In this document: positions 11,184-20,050 of the stretch, one piece after another
Layout of the letters: every line of letters starts with the position of its first letter
Position numbering within the stretch: position 1 is the first letter of the stretch
Origin: Bryoerythrophyllum caledonicum
Taxonomy: Eukaryota > Streptophyta > Bryopsida > Pottiales > Pottiaceae
Assembly (NCBI GenBank): GCA_963971425.1
Contig: OZ020514.1
Coordinates: forward strand, 45,909,527 to 45,973,526
Direction: 5' to 3'
Length of the DNA: 64,000 bases
Made by a program: the position numbers and the translations under genes
Notes under the pieces: generated by a model
Database searches by the model: none
Told to the model about the DNA's origin: nothing
The model's input: the letters and a program-made list of their open reading frames with translations, nothing else

Positions 11184-12230
11184 TAGATGTGAAGTGTAGT
11201 TCAGCTTGTAAATAGTCCCTTGCAGTTGCTTTTCTCTAATTGATTTTCCAGGCTGCTGCCATCTATGGGGCACCTCCAAAAGTAACATTCATTTCGACTA
11301 AAATATCGTGCTCTATTCAGATCTTATCCTTAATGTACTTCATTTTAGTCAAGCTTGTTTTTACCTTTCTGTTTTGATGTTGTGCTTTGTAGAATGCTGT
11401 GTGTAATAGAATTTTGTTATCAATGTATTCTCTTCATGGTCGTTTATGGATGTTCAATATTTTACGTGCTGCCAATTGGCAGTCATCTTTTTATGAAACC
11501 CACTTCCTCTTCTATGTTTCTGTCTTTAGATTGATCACCTTTATTACTTTACCCACTTTGTCGGACTTAATTGATGGATGTTTTTTTCACAACATTCTGT
11601 TGGCAAGATTTCATTCTTTTTCATTGAAGTTCTTCTTGTCGGCTGCCATCCGACAACCTTTTTTAATTTCGAGTTTGGAGATCATCTATTTGCCCTTCTT
11701 ACTCGGGCCTTTACTCTCTTAGTGTTTCCCTAATTTTTCAGGAGATCATTCTGCCATCTACTACTATTTTTGCGAGCTGCCTACTAGGAGCCTTCTTTGT
11801 TTGTAGTCTACTAAAGTCTCTGTTGTCCGTCGGCTGCCGGCCGACGTCTGTACTCGTAGGACAAACCACGTTCTTTGTTTTCATGTTGACCACCTCTCAT
11901 TGCTTCATATTTTTGGTTTAATTTCCAAATAATCACCTTATTTTTCATCCCATTTTTTGAATAAATTGTTTGATCATTGAAGTTTTTTTACTTACCTTTT
12001 TTAATCATGAATTTTCTTCTATAAATATATTCGGTGATTCTGATTCCTCCTCTTTCTTTGTCCGCTGGCCTCCGACCTTTAATTCTGTCTTCGAGAATCC
12101 TTAGGGCATATGGAGATTCTTTAGGGTTCAAGGGGAATATTTAGGGTCTGGGAGAATATTTAGGATCTGAGAGAGTATTTAGGGTCTACAGAGAATCTGT
12201 AGGATTTTGGGGAATCTTTAGATTTTGTGG
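11184..12230. other. Noncoding right flank of element A
   Basis: T-rich DNA without a credible gene. It holds two A-type palindromes (11,638 and 11,829) and a separate perfect palindrome CTGCCAATTGGCAG (11,469-11,482). A loose minisatellite at about 12,095-12,225 is built on TTAGGGTCT spaced roughly 20 bp apart. The end of the element is probably close to 12,230. Confidence 0.5.
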
Positions 12231-12493
12231 ATTAACAGCCAACGCTTAAAGTTAAGGATTCTAGTGGTTTTGAAGAGACTATATTATGATATGAGACAGT
12301 TATTATAGTTTTGTGTGGGACAATGTTTGGTGGAACGCAATTTCGAATGTATATGTTTAGGATATAGCCCATATTTTCTTGTTTACTGGTATGATAAAGG
12401 AAATGAAATCCGAGTCTAAGTTTTTTTTTGGTCCATAATTGATCGATTTGTCCATATTTAGTTAAATATCCGTTACATACCAATATAGAAATA

Positions 12494-12760
12494 AATAAAT
12501 CAAGTAGTGAATAGCATGGGAGCTATGGAAGTCCCCATCGAGAACGGATAGTATAAGCCTCGAGTAGAATGTAATGTGCAAGTTCTCTAAATAAATAATT
12601 TAAACACAATTGCCCCACAAAAGAAAAGGAATGTACCACATACCATTAAAGAAAAGAATAAATCAAGTAGTGCATAGCATGGGAGCTATGCAAGTCCCCA
12701 TCCATAACGGGTAGTATAAGCCTAGAGTAGAATGTAATGTCCAAGTTCTCTAAATAAATT
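12494..12760. repeat. Direct duplication, period 163 bp
   Basis: About 105 bp beginning AATAAATCAAGTAGTG at 12,494 recur at 12,657 with roughly ten differences. Both include AGCATGGGAGCTATG and CAAGTTCTCTAAATAAAT. It lies just downstream of the first minus-strand gene of element C. No coding sequence is seen in 12,240-12,820. Confidence 0.85.
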
Positions 12761-12820
12761 GTACCATTACAAACAAAAAACATGTTTAAAATCATTTAAT
12801 GTTCAGAGCAAAAGTATTAT

Positions 12821-13522
12821 TCACAAGATTTTTTTGCTACGTCCTAAACCTTTAAATACTCCTAGTTTGTAGTAACGTTGGTGAAAGGCTCGTTCGGTCC
12901 TCCTCTGCCTACCACGTGCTTGTGCCTTTTTGCTCGCAACTTGGACGTGGGTTCCGTCGAAGTCAGCATCTGAACTCGACGTGTCAGTATCGTCGCTAGG
13001 TGTGTCGTCCATCACAGTCATGAACTTGCCCAATCCACCTTCCAGATACTTGTGCCATCCCATTGGAATTATTCCATATTTTGGGCGAGGAATTTTTACC
13101 CTCCCCGGCATCGACTTCAAAGTGGACCAATCCACTCTCTTGCCCAACTTCACCTCCGCATGAACACCCCGCGCAATGAAGAGATTTACTTCGTTGCGTT
13201 TGACGAATGGGACGTCATACAACACTTGGTAAACTACAATGCATCGGTTTTTGAACGCCTCGTCGACGCAATGTTTCAAGTTTGCCTTGTGGAAGCGCCA
13301 GTGATAGTTGTGTCGCACCTCTGGGAAAGCCTTGTCGATCTGGCACCACTGGATGTAGTTCGCGCAATCATCAAAACTCCATGGCTCCACTACGTCCTCC
13401 CAACCTCGAAAAGCCAACTTCTCGGGATTACGGAGAACGTGCAACCGCTTCCGATGGGCATTCCCCGCTCGTGCACAGGTCTTGTCTCGCTCCTCCTTGG
13501 CCAATTGTCCGGGTGAAGACAT
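12821..13522 (-). CDS. Element C paralog 1, unrecognised protein
   Basis: An open frame of about 233 codons if started at the ATG near 13,522 (MSSPGQLAKEERDK). The frame is open upstream to 13,639, but the paralog at 14,916 starts at the equivalent place, which is why I chose this start. Conserved blocks are RLHVLRNPEKLAF, EPWSFDDCANYIQWCQID, EAFKNRCIVVYQVLYDVPF, KRNEVNLFIARGVHAEV and KLGKRVDWSTLK. The tail is Ser/Asp-rich and then basic (QARGRQRRTERAF), as in a nuclear protein. The family is unknown to me. Conservation between two diverged copies supports past selection on the protein. A DNA-binding role tied to the element's palindromes is a guess. Confidence 0.6.
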   Translation of the reverse strand: MSSPGQLAKEERDKTCARAGNAHRKRLHVLRNPEKLAFRGWEDVVEPWSFDDCANYIQWCQIDKAFPEVRHNYHWRFHKANLKHCVDEAFKNRCIVVYQVLYDVPFVKRNEVNLFIARGVHAEVKLGKRVDWSTLKSMPGRVKIPRPKYGIIPMGWHKYLEGGLGKFMTVMDDTPSDDTDTSSSDADFDGTHVQVASKKAQARGRQRRTERAFHQRYYKLGVFKGLGRSKKIL

Positions 13523-13677
13523 GGTGTGCACGTGTTCTTGCAAAACTATGGAGTGGATGGATGAATGAAGACCTCGCACGACGCCAACATCCAGCTCAAT
13601 GAAGAGATGGATCGATAGGAGTATGCGAGGCGGGGACAAATGAGGAGTGCCTCCATTAAAATAGTTATCCGGTAGGG

Positions 13678-13790
13678 GCGTGGACGTCCCCGCCCTCTAC
13701 CGAGGTTGGGGCAAAGATGTCTCCGCCCTTGCCCTGGTTGGCGGAGACGTCCCTGCCCCTGCCTCGGTAGGGGCGGGGATGTTTGCTTGT
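13678..13790. repeat. Element-C palindromes, first group
   Basis: GCGTGGACGTCCCCGC at 13,678-13,693, GCGGAGACGTCCCTGC at 13,741-13,756 and a half site GGGGCGGGGATG near 13,770, lying between the two minus-strand paralogs. All centre on GGACGTCC. They are joined by CCCTACCGAGG-like spacers, which suggests that the group grew by local duplication. Confidence 0.85.
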
Positions 13791-13910
13791 AAATTTGGGG
13801 GGGGGGTTTGTCCCCACAAAACTCATGAAGTAGGCGTTTGAGGCCATTCTTGCTTGGCCGAGGCACTTCTCATCTCCATGAGGCGGGTGCACAATTAAAT
13901 ATGGGGTGCA

Positions 13911-14916
13911 TTATTTTTGGTTCCGACAAGATCCTAATGCACTTAAAATGGCATGCAGATTATGTCTTTCCCTAGTTCTAGGGAGGAAGGCGAAATGGAA
14001 AGTACAACTTTTGTACTTTGACGCATGCTCTGCAGTAAGGAACACTTTTATTAGCTCCCTATTTGTTTTGGAGCAAACATAAGAGTGTAGGAAATGATTT
14101 CCTTTCAAATTTAAATGATTTCCTTTCAATGACAAGTGTTTTGTCGTCTTTCCTTCCAATTGGTTCAGCAAGGTCTGAATAGTGCTGGCAAAAATAGCAC
14201 CAGTAGAGGCTTCTAACGTTCGATCAACAACCGCGGGGGATTGTACCTGAGCCCCAACTTCATTAACGATATCGTTAACAACTACGTTAACCGTCTGTTT
14301 CGCCTTCCTTCGTTTGGTGCGCGCTTGTGTCCTTTGGCTCCTTGTGATTGGAACGTGGGATCCGTCAGAATCTGTATCCGTGTGTGAGGGATCGGTCTCG
14401 TACGTGTCGACCGGTTCAGTCTTCGCCATCAATTTGCCCAATCCGCCTTCAAGATACCTCCGTGTTGCCATTGGCCGAAGAAGGAACTTTTATGCTATCT
14501 CCCATGGCTTTCAAGGTGGACCAATCCACCCTCTTGCCCAACTTTACCTCCGCATAGACACCTCGCGCAAGGAAGAGAATTACTTCATTGCGTTTGATAT
14601 AAGGGATGTCGTACAAGACCTGGTATACTTCAATGCACCGATTTTTGAACGCCTCGTCGGTGCACTTCCATAAATTTGCCTTGCAAAAGCGTCGGTGATA
14701 ATTGTGTCGCTCCTCTAGGAAAGCCTTGTCGATATGGCACCACTCGATGAAGTTTGCGCAATCCTCGAAACTCCATGGCTCCGGAACTTCTTCCCAACCT
14801 TTAAAAGCCAATATAACAGGATTCCAAAGCACATGCAACCTCTTCCGCTGTTTGTTTCCCAATCGTAGTCGACTCTTGTCTTGGTCTTCTTTATTCATTT
14901 TTACTGGCGTGGCCAT
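13911..14916 (-). CDS. Element C paralog 2, unrecognised protein
   Basis: Starts at ATG 14,916 (MATPVKMNKEDQDK) and aligns throughout with paralog 1: RLHVLWNPVILAF, EPWSFEDCANFIEWCHID, EAFKNRCIEVYQVLYDIPY and KLGKRVDWSTLKAM. The C-terminal half (RYLEGGLGKLM…, then basic QARTKRRKAKQ) continues in a different frame from about 14,470 down to 13,911. Compared with paralog 1, the copy therefore carries a frame change or a short intron near 14,460. It has a longer C-terminal extension than paralog 1, ending in a low-complexity SLKGNHLNLKGNH repeat. Function unknown. Tandem, same-strand spacing of about 0.4 kb points to a local duplication. Confidence 0.55.
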
Positions 14917-15090
14917 GGGTGGGGAAAATCTAAATAATGTATGTGATGCGAATGGATGACGTCCTCACACGACGCCCACAACCAACTCAATTAAGAGGTG
15001 GAAGAAGAGGGAGTATGTGAGGCGGGGACAATTAGGGGTGTGCACGATATTATATAGCCGATAGACGAAGCACTGGTCTAGGGTCCCCAA

Positions 15091-15196
15091 GCAGGGGCGG
15101 GGACGTCTCCGCGGCATGAGCGGGGACGTCCCCGCCCTACCTGAGCAGTGGAGAGATGTCCCCGCCCTACCCAGGCATGGGCGGGGACGTCTTCAC
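15091..15196. repeat. Element-C palindromes, second group
   Basis: GGGGCGGGGACGTCTCCGC at about 15,094, a perfect GCGGGGACGTCCCCGC at 15,120-15,135, a half site GATGTCCCCGCC near 15,157, and GCGGGGACGTCTTC from 15,181. They sit between the divergent starts of paralog 2 (14,916) and the kinase-like gene (15,409), where promoters are expected. Confidence 0.9.
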
Positions 15197-15408
15197 AAAA
15201 AAACTCTAAACCACATAAATCGGGGACTTCTGTCCTTATTCTCTGCCAAGTCCACTGTCTAGGCCTCACGTGTCAGTTCGCTTTGCAGCCTGAAGTGAGT
15301 TTGGTGGGTGATCGGGCTTGGCCCATTTGTTGTACCCAGACTCTTTGCGGTTTTTTTTAAAACCATCAACTTGGAATTTCGACCACGGTAGGGAGTTGAT
15401 TATCACAT

Positions 15409-16975
15409 ATGGCGGGAGAAGGAAGTAGGTCGATGGAGAAGCGCCCAATATTTATGGACTTGGATGATGTTGATGAGACGGTGCTTCTGTCCACCAACAC
15501 GGAGTTGACTTCGGGATCATTGAATCCATCGTCATCGAGCAGGAAGAGGCGGAAGAAGTCACCAAATCCGGACATCCCCCACTCGAATACATGGTTGAAT
15601 GTAGAGGGATTGCCGTTGAGTTTTACAACCGTCGAACGAGACCCGCGTTGATGAGGAGCTATTTGAACCACAACGAAGAGGGATTCCACAAGTTTACAGT
15701 TGACTTGCGACACGAATTAATGTCAAACCTTGATAAATCGGAGAAATTTAATAATTTCTCAGATTATTGGTTGCATTCGGAGTGGTTGGACACACAAGTG
15801 ACCGCACTAACCACCAATATTTTTGCGAATTGGTGTTACGTCACGGGGAAGGAGGATGAAAGCACTTGGAACCCGGAAGAGCGCGCACTAGTGGCAAAGA
15901 TGAGGATGATCCAGGGCTTCATTCAATAGTACTCTTCTTCCCGTAAGAAGAAACTAGCTCCTTGGAAAGCGACTATTGAGGAGCAAATTTTGGCTCACTG
16001 CGTCGGTGGAACTCTCAAGTGGCTTGAAAGTTGAGCTAAGGTGATTCCAATGCCGGGACAGAAAGTGGTGGGTGGCTATGGGGCTGTACGAAAGGTGATG
16101 ATAACTAAATTGGAAAACATTCCAAGTTGGATTTACTTCGCCGGAAAGACTTTGACCAACACCAACGAGAGGGAGAAGCGCCAAGACATCATCAACGAGG
16201 CTAGAGGGTGTCCGGTAGTACATCCAGGGATCATTAGACTTGCGTACATCCACCCGAAAACTTTGGAAGGGTACATGCTCTGGTGGAATTGGGGATCTCT
16301 CCAGAGTTTTTGGTCCAAGTTTAACTCAAAAGTGGACAAAGCATTGCCGTTTGAACGGATTGAGATGCATCCGAATACCGGGTTGTCGATCCAAAGCTTC
16401 GGTGGATAAAAGCTTACCGCCAAAATCGACTGAACCTTGCGCTATTGTTGCTTTTCAATGTGGGGAAATGCCACGACGCGAATTATATATACAATGACAT
16501 CTCTCCATCGAATGTTTTGCTCCACTTTGATGAGTGGAAACCCGATACGGTGTACGTAGGAATTTGCGATTGGGGACTTTTTTGTCGGGTTGTGGAGAAT
16601 GAGCCATCAAGGTATGGTTATGAAGTCAAGGAGCAGCTTCAACTTGAGAGAGAGCGACGACGGTTTGTGGCACCAAAACTGTTCTATGTTTTTGGGCCAC
16701 GGGACTCCCCCAACTCGCTTGAAGTCATGCAACAATCACACCTCTACTCTAAGGCAGCAGATGCATTTGCGGTGGGTTGGATTTGTGAAAAAGTTTGGAA
16801 AGAAGATTGGGACACTTTGTATTTCACCACCAAAAACACGGAGCAGTATGTAAACCTGAAGCTAAAATTTAGAGTGTTGCAAAAAGATCTCGAAGAACGA
16901 TCTTCTATGCCAGATTTTTTAGACTCATTAATGAAACCCCCCCACAATTGGACTATGCCTCTATGTTGTTACTGA
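15409..16975 (+). CDS. Divergent protein-kinase-like gene of element C
   Basis: The N-terminal part (from MAGEGSRSMEKR at 15,409) carries a basic cluster, SSRKRRKKSPNP. A region without a known domain follows (15,591-15,929). The kinase-like region then begins: a glycine-loop-like VVGGYGAVRKV, a candidate lysine in YFAGKTL, and VVHPGIIRLAYIHP. The catalytic-loop-like YNDISPSNVLLHF (about 16,493), a DFG-like GICDWGLF (about 16,560), RFVAPKLF in the place of the APE block, YSKAADAFAVGWI for subdomain IX, and RSSMPDFLDSLM near the end follow in the right order. The catalytic Asp and Asn are present and DFG reads DWG, so it may be active or a pseudokinase. The segments occupy different frames, so introns or damage are present. 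It is transcribed away from paralog 2 across the palindrome cluster. It looks like a host kinase captured by a mobile element. Confidence 0.6.
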
Positions 16976-17140
16976 CAACAATTTTTTGTTAATTAGCTGC
17001 ATTAGTTTTGCATGTGGTGGTTAAGTAGGCAATACGGCATCTTCGTATAAGAGTATATGTACTTGGCAATTGCCATACGTCTCATATAATCAATTTTGGA
17101 TACGTCCAAATGTCGTACCCCAAATTTTAAATTTTTTAAA
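16976..17140 (+). other. 3' flank of the kinase-like gene and left edge of the R1 insertion
   Basis: A/T-rich, noncoding. CCAAATTTTAAATTTT at about 17,120 is nearly repeated as CCAAATCTTAAATTTT at about 21,417, which would fit duplicated target flanks of the R1 insertion between them. Confidence 0.4.
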
Positions 17141-17289
17141 ACTAGTTGCTTAGGAAGGGTATCACCGTACCTCCTTATTAAGTTTAGAAGTAAGTATCCA
17201 CCTAAAAGTGACTCTTAGGGAGAATTAGGGTAGGAAAGGAATAGGATCCTAGGGAGGTGCTAAAGGGGACAAGTTGTGGTTTAACACCG

Positions 17290-17450
17290 GATCCTAACAC
17301 CCTTGTCAAACGGGTGGACCGAGAGCTCGGAGGGGCCTTACCGACAAGGAAGGTCAACCGGCACCGCCAAGGAAGGTCAACCGGCACCACCAAGGAAGCT
17401 CAACCGGCACCGACCCAGAAGGTCAACCGGCACGACAAGGAAGGTACGTC
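17290..17450 (+). repeat. Minisatellite built on GGTCAACCGGCAC
   Basis: AAGGTCAACCGGCACC-type units recur about five times between 17,349 and 17,440 at roughly 18-26 bp spacing, in the leader of the R1 element. A frame (17,257-17,652) stays open across it, but its protein is low-complexity and I do not call it a gene. Confidence 0.75.
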
Positions 17451-17489
17451 TAAGAAGCTCCGAGCTAAGTATAAAGCCCGAACCTCGAG

Positions 17490-17970
17490 TAGGTCCGAGT
17501 ATTCGAGCTCATCCTGGAGAGCCACTGAAGATCCGCAGCTAGCTGAAGAGGAGGATCACGGCGACCAGCAGGACGAGGGCCATCAATACGGTGACCAGGA
17601 GGACGAGGACCAACAGCACGAGGGCGAAGAGCTCAAGACGAGGACAAGATGAGGGCCATCAACACGAGGACCAGCAGGACAAGACGAGAGGACCACCAAG
17701 ATCAGCACCAACACGAGGGTCACTGACACCAGCATAAAGACCAGCAAGACGAGACGAGGATCACGGTGACCATCGAAACAGCACGAAGAGAAGACGAGGT
17801 AGGTCCGAGCTCACACCTGGAAGTAGGTCCGAGCTCATACTTGGAAGTAGGTCCGAGCTCATCCTTGGAAGTAGGTCCGAGCTCATCTTGGAGAGCCACT
17901 GGAGATCCGCAGCTAGCTGAAGGGGAGGATCACGGTGACCAGCAGGACGAGGGCCATCAACACGAGGACC
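17490..17970 (+). repeat. Nested repeats: 24-bp units inside a ~390-bp duplication
   Basis: Four units starting GTAGGTCCGAGCTC lie at 17,799, 17,823, 17,847 and 17,871 (exact 24-bp period). A longer block beginning near CTCATC-TGGAGAGCCACTG and running through GACCAGCAGGACGAGGGCC occurs at about 17,509 and again at about 17,888. Because 24 is a multiple of 3, the array encodes EVGPSSSL repeats in one frame, but nothing shows that this is translated. Confidence 0.85.
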
Positions 17971-18064
17971 AAGAGGACAAGGACTAACAGCACGAGGGTG
18001 AAGAGATCAAGACGGGGGCAAGGGCAGAGAGCTCCCTGTAAGGTAAGCAAGAGTTATAACCACC

Positions 18065-20050
18065 ATGACCTCCACAACGAAGGATGTCTCCCCCACCGTT
18101 CCAAGGGATCCACTTGAACTCACCGAATTGAAGGAAGACCTTCTTCGGATGGGCTGCCTCTCACTCCTGGACTTCTGCTGGAGTTTTTGTGTGGACTCCA
18201 CGGTACGAGAGCTACGACAAGACCCGCTACCCGAGCCAGAGGGGGGTAGCATCCGAGCTTGCCCGGACCGTTGGACCATGGGAAGATGGCAGGAGGTGTA
18301 CGGCTTTCCGCGACAGGGGGCGGGCTTCACAAGTTTGAAGAAGAAAGAGTATGCCAAGAGGCTCTTTGGTACCAAGGACGCCAAGAATGGCTATGCATTG
18401 CAAGATTGCCAAGATCCTCGAGCGAAGAGGGTGTTCGCGTTCCTCGTACCCATCTTGCACCCGGAGAAGCCCACCCGAGTCATGATCACTATGGCTAACA
18501 CCTTGTATAGTGTGTATTTGGGAGAGCGAATGGTGAATTGGGATCTTATCATGAAGGAGGTAGTGATGAGGTTGACGAAGAGCGTCAATAGCACAAGGCG
18601 CTCGCCCATTTGCCCTTACCTCATCCACCTCTATCACCACTTCAAGGAGACCACCTCGGAGGAGGCCATGGCGTACGGCACGCAACTGAAGAAGTTCGAG
18701 GGGACAGAGTCAGAGTCCGAACCCGGATCAGAAGGAGGGAGTAGCTCGTCGCAGTCCGAGGGAGAAACACTCCCACCTCCCAAGCGCCAACGACCGAGCC
18801 ATGGAGGAGCACCTTCCACCCGAACTGGAGCTGCTGCCCGGGCAGCCGCTACGGGATTAGCTCAACTCGGAGGGAAGTCTTACCATGCCTCCGAGTTGGT
18901 AGAGGCTCTTCGAGTGTATGTGGATGATGTGGACAAGACCTTGAGGCAGTTGGGTAGTCTTCTCGGCAATACCTCTTACCAAGGACTGCTTGCAGCGGCC
19001 AAAGAGAAGATGGGAGGAGTCGGTGACCTCCGCCTTATGGAACAGAAGGTGAACCGACTCACTTTGGAGGTGATCAAGATGAAAAGCCAGGCGTTGGAGG
19101 CAGAAAGGAATTGCAAGGAGGCTCTCCTCCAGGCCAATGCCTCGACCTCGGCGTTGCAACAAGTGGAGGAGGCATTACACGTCCCGGCTGAGGCGGTGAT
19201 GAAGGCGAAGATGTTTGATGCGAGATTGGAGAGGGATGGCCACATTTCCAGCAAGAAGGTGATTGCCTTCATGATGGAACAAACCGTGAAGATTGAGGAG
19301 GCATATGCCAACATGAGGTTGTTGGTAAGCAACCTCACCCATATCCTACCCAAGTTTGTGGAGGATTTGGAGGGTTCGGACAAGGATGGTGACTCGGGTT
19401 CGGATGCGGATTCGGAGAAGGATGACCAAGGAATTCTGCCGGGCAAGGGAGTGATTGATCTCGATAGTCCTGTCCTTCCTTCTCAAATTCCCCCTGTGGG
19501 CATTACCGTTTGTCCTTCTCCTTCAGATCTCACCACGCAGGTACAAAGTGGAAGGAAGGATAGCTTGGGTGCTCTGATGGAGCCTCCGCGCACAACTCTC
19601 CTCCGACAGTTTTCCCTTGGAGACCCCGTTCGCGCAACACCGATTGTTACTCCTTTGCAGGGTATGTCTCCGTTTGGGAAGACCACGAGTGAGAGTTCGG
19701 CTTACTTGCACCTTCCAGTACGGGCTGAGGTCAAGTTGGCACACACCTCCGAACCGGAGACCTTCATGGGGACTCCGAGCCTTGTACCGACCCTTCCTGC
19801 CCGGTCCGAGCCCCACCGAAGCACGACTTCCGCGCTACTCACCCCGGGTGGTCCGGATGTCTCCTTGACTTCAATGGAGGCCTTGCCAAGGACATCCGTG
19901 GCCGGATCGGCACCCTCTTCATCAACGAATCTTCTATCACCACTTGTGACACTCGCGAAGGCTGCGGCGCACCCGACTTCCAGCAAGAGTTTGAAGAAGC
20001 GGAAGAGGAGGGAAGAGAAGAGAAGACTTGAGGAGTTGGCCCGAAAGTAG
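18065..20050 (+). CDS. R1 gag-like protein, 661 codons
   Basis: From ATG 18,065 to TAG ending at 20,050, the longest open gene in the window. Residues 15-215 form the conserved domain shared by all R1 copies, with EVYGFPRQG (77-85), ILHPEKP (130-136) and IHLYHHF (187-193). A Ser/Glu-rich linker holds a basic PPKRQRPS (238-245). A long coiled-coil-prone helical region covers about 275-440, followed by an acidic patch with DSGSDADSEKDD. A Ser/Thr/Pro-rich stretch precedes a strongly basic end (KSLKKRKRREEKRRLEELA). No zinc knuckle, protease or polymerase is present. Layout suggests a structural or chromatin-associated element protein; the family is unknown to me. The start is supported by the alignment with other copies beginning just before the conserved domain. 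Confidence 0.7.
   Translation: MTSTTKDVSPTVPRDPLELTELKEDLLRMGCLSLLDFCWSFCVDSTVRELRQDPLPEPEGGSIRACPDRWTMGRWQEVYGFPRQGAGFTSLKKKEYAKRLFGTKDAKNGYALQDCQDPRAKRVFAFLVPILHPEKPTRVMITMANTLYSVYLGERMVNWDLIMKEVVMRLTKSVNSTRRSPICPYLIHLYHHFKETTSEEAMAYGTQLKKFEGTESESEPGSEGGSSSSQSEGETLPPPKRQRPSHGGAPSTRTGAAARAAATGLAQLGGKSYHASELVEALRVYVDDVDKTLRQLGSLLGNTSYQGLLAAAKEKMGGVGDLRLMEQKVNRLTLEVIKMKSQALEAERNCKEALLQANASTSALQQVEEALHVPAEAVMKAKMFDARLERDGHISSKKVIAFMMEQTVKIEEAYANMRLLVSNLTHILPKFVEDLEGSDKDGDSGSDADSEKDDQGILPGKGVIDLDSPVLPSQIPPVGITVCPSPSDLTTQVQSGRKDSLGALMEPPRTTLLRQFSLGDPVRATPIVTPLQGMSPFGKTTSESSAYLHLPVRAEVKLAHTSEPETFMGTPSLVPTLPARSEPHRSTTSALLTPGGPDVSLTSMEALPRTSVAGSAPSSSTNLLSPLVTLAKAAAHPTSSKSLKKRKRREEKRRLEELARK

Larger units (their letters stand above)
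6104..11845. repeat. Element-A palindromes, right group
   Basis: Copies at 6,104-6,120 (GTCAGCTCCCAGCCGAC), 6,964-6,980 (GTCGGTTGGCAGCCGAC), 7,981-7,996, 9,259-9,275 (GTTGGCTGCCAGCCAAC), 10,260-10,276, 10,428-10,444, 11,638-11,654 (GTCGGCTGCCATCCGAC) and 11,829-11,845 (GTCGGCTGCCGGCCGAC). There is a half copy near 10,740 and degraded ones near 12,060. Most fall in introns, between genes, or just after coding ends; 6,964 lies in an open frame. The copy at 9,259 is altered symmetrically in both arms and so remains a perfect palindrome. Confidence 0.88.
2220..12240. mobile_element. Element A: ParB-like plus DUF7869-type mobile element
   Basis: A block about 10 kb long. A minus-strand gene (2,230-4,416) and plus-strand genes (6,130-11,183) diverge from a central noncoding region. 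A 17-bp palindrome family (GTCGGCTGSCAGCCGAC) is scattered from 3,016 to 11,845 and marks its extent. The gene pair is homologous to the pair in element B (49,273-59,228), which shows that it moves or is inherited as a unit. I did not find terminal inverted repeats or target duplications, so both edges are approximate. The left side probably ends early, because the FCP1-like part present in B has no counterpart here. Class is uncertain: the DUF7869-type catalytic core suggests a DNA transposon. Confidence 0.65.

Noticed and set aside
17257-17987. Frames encoding EVGPSSSL and HRQGRSTGT repeats
   Set aside because: The repeats are explained by DNA tandem units; no domain, and strongly repetitive at the nucleotide level.
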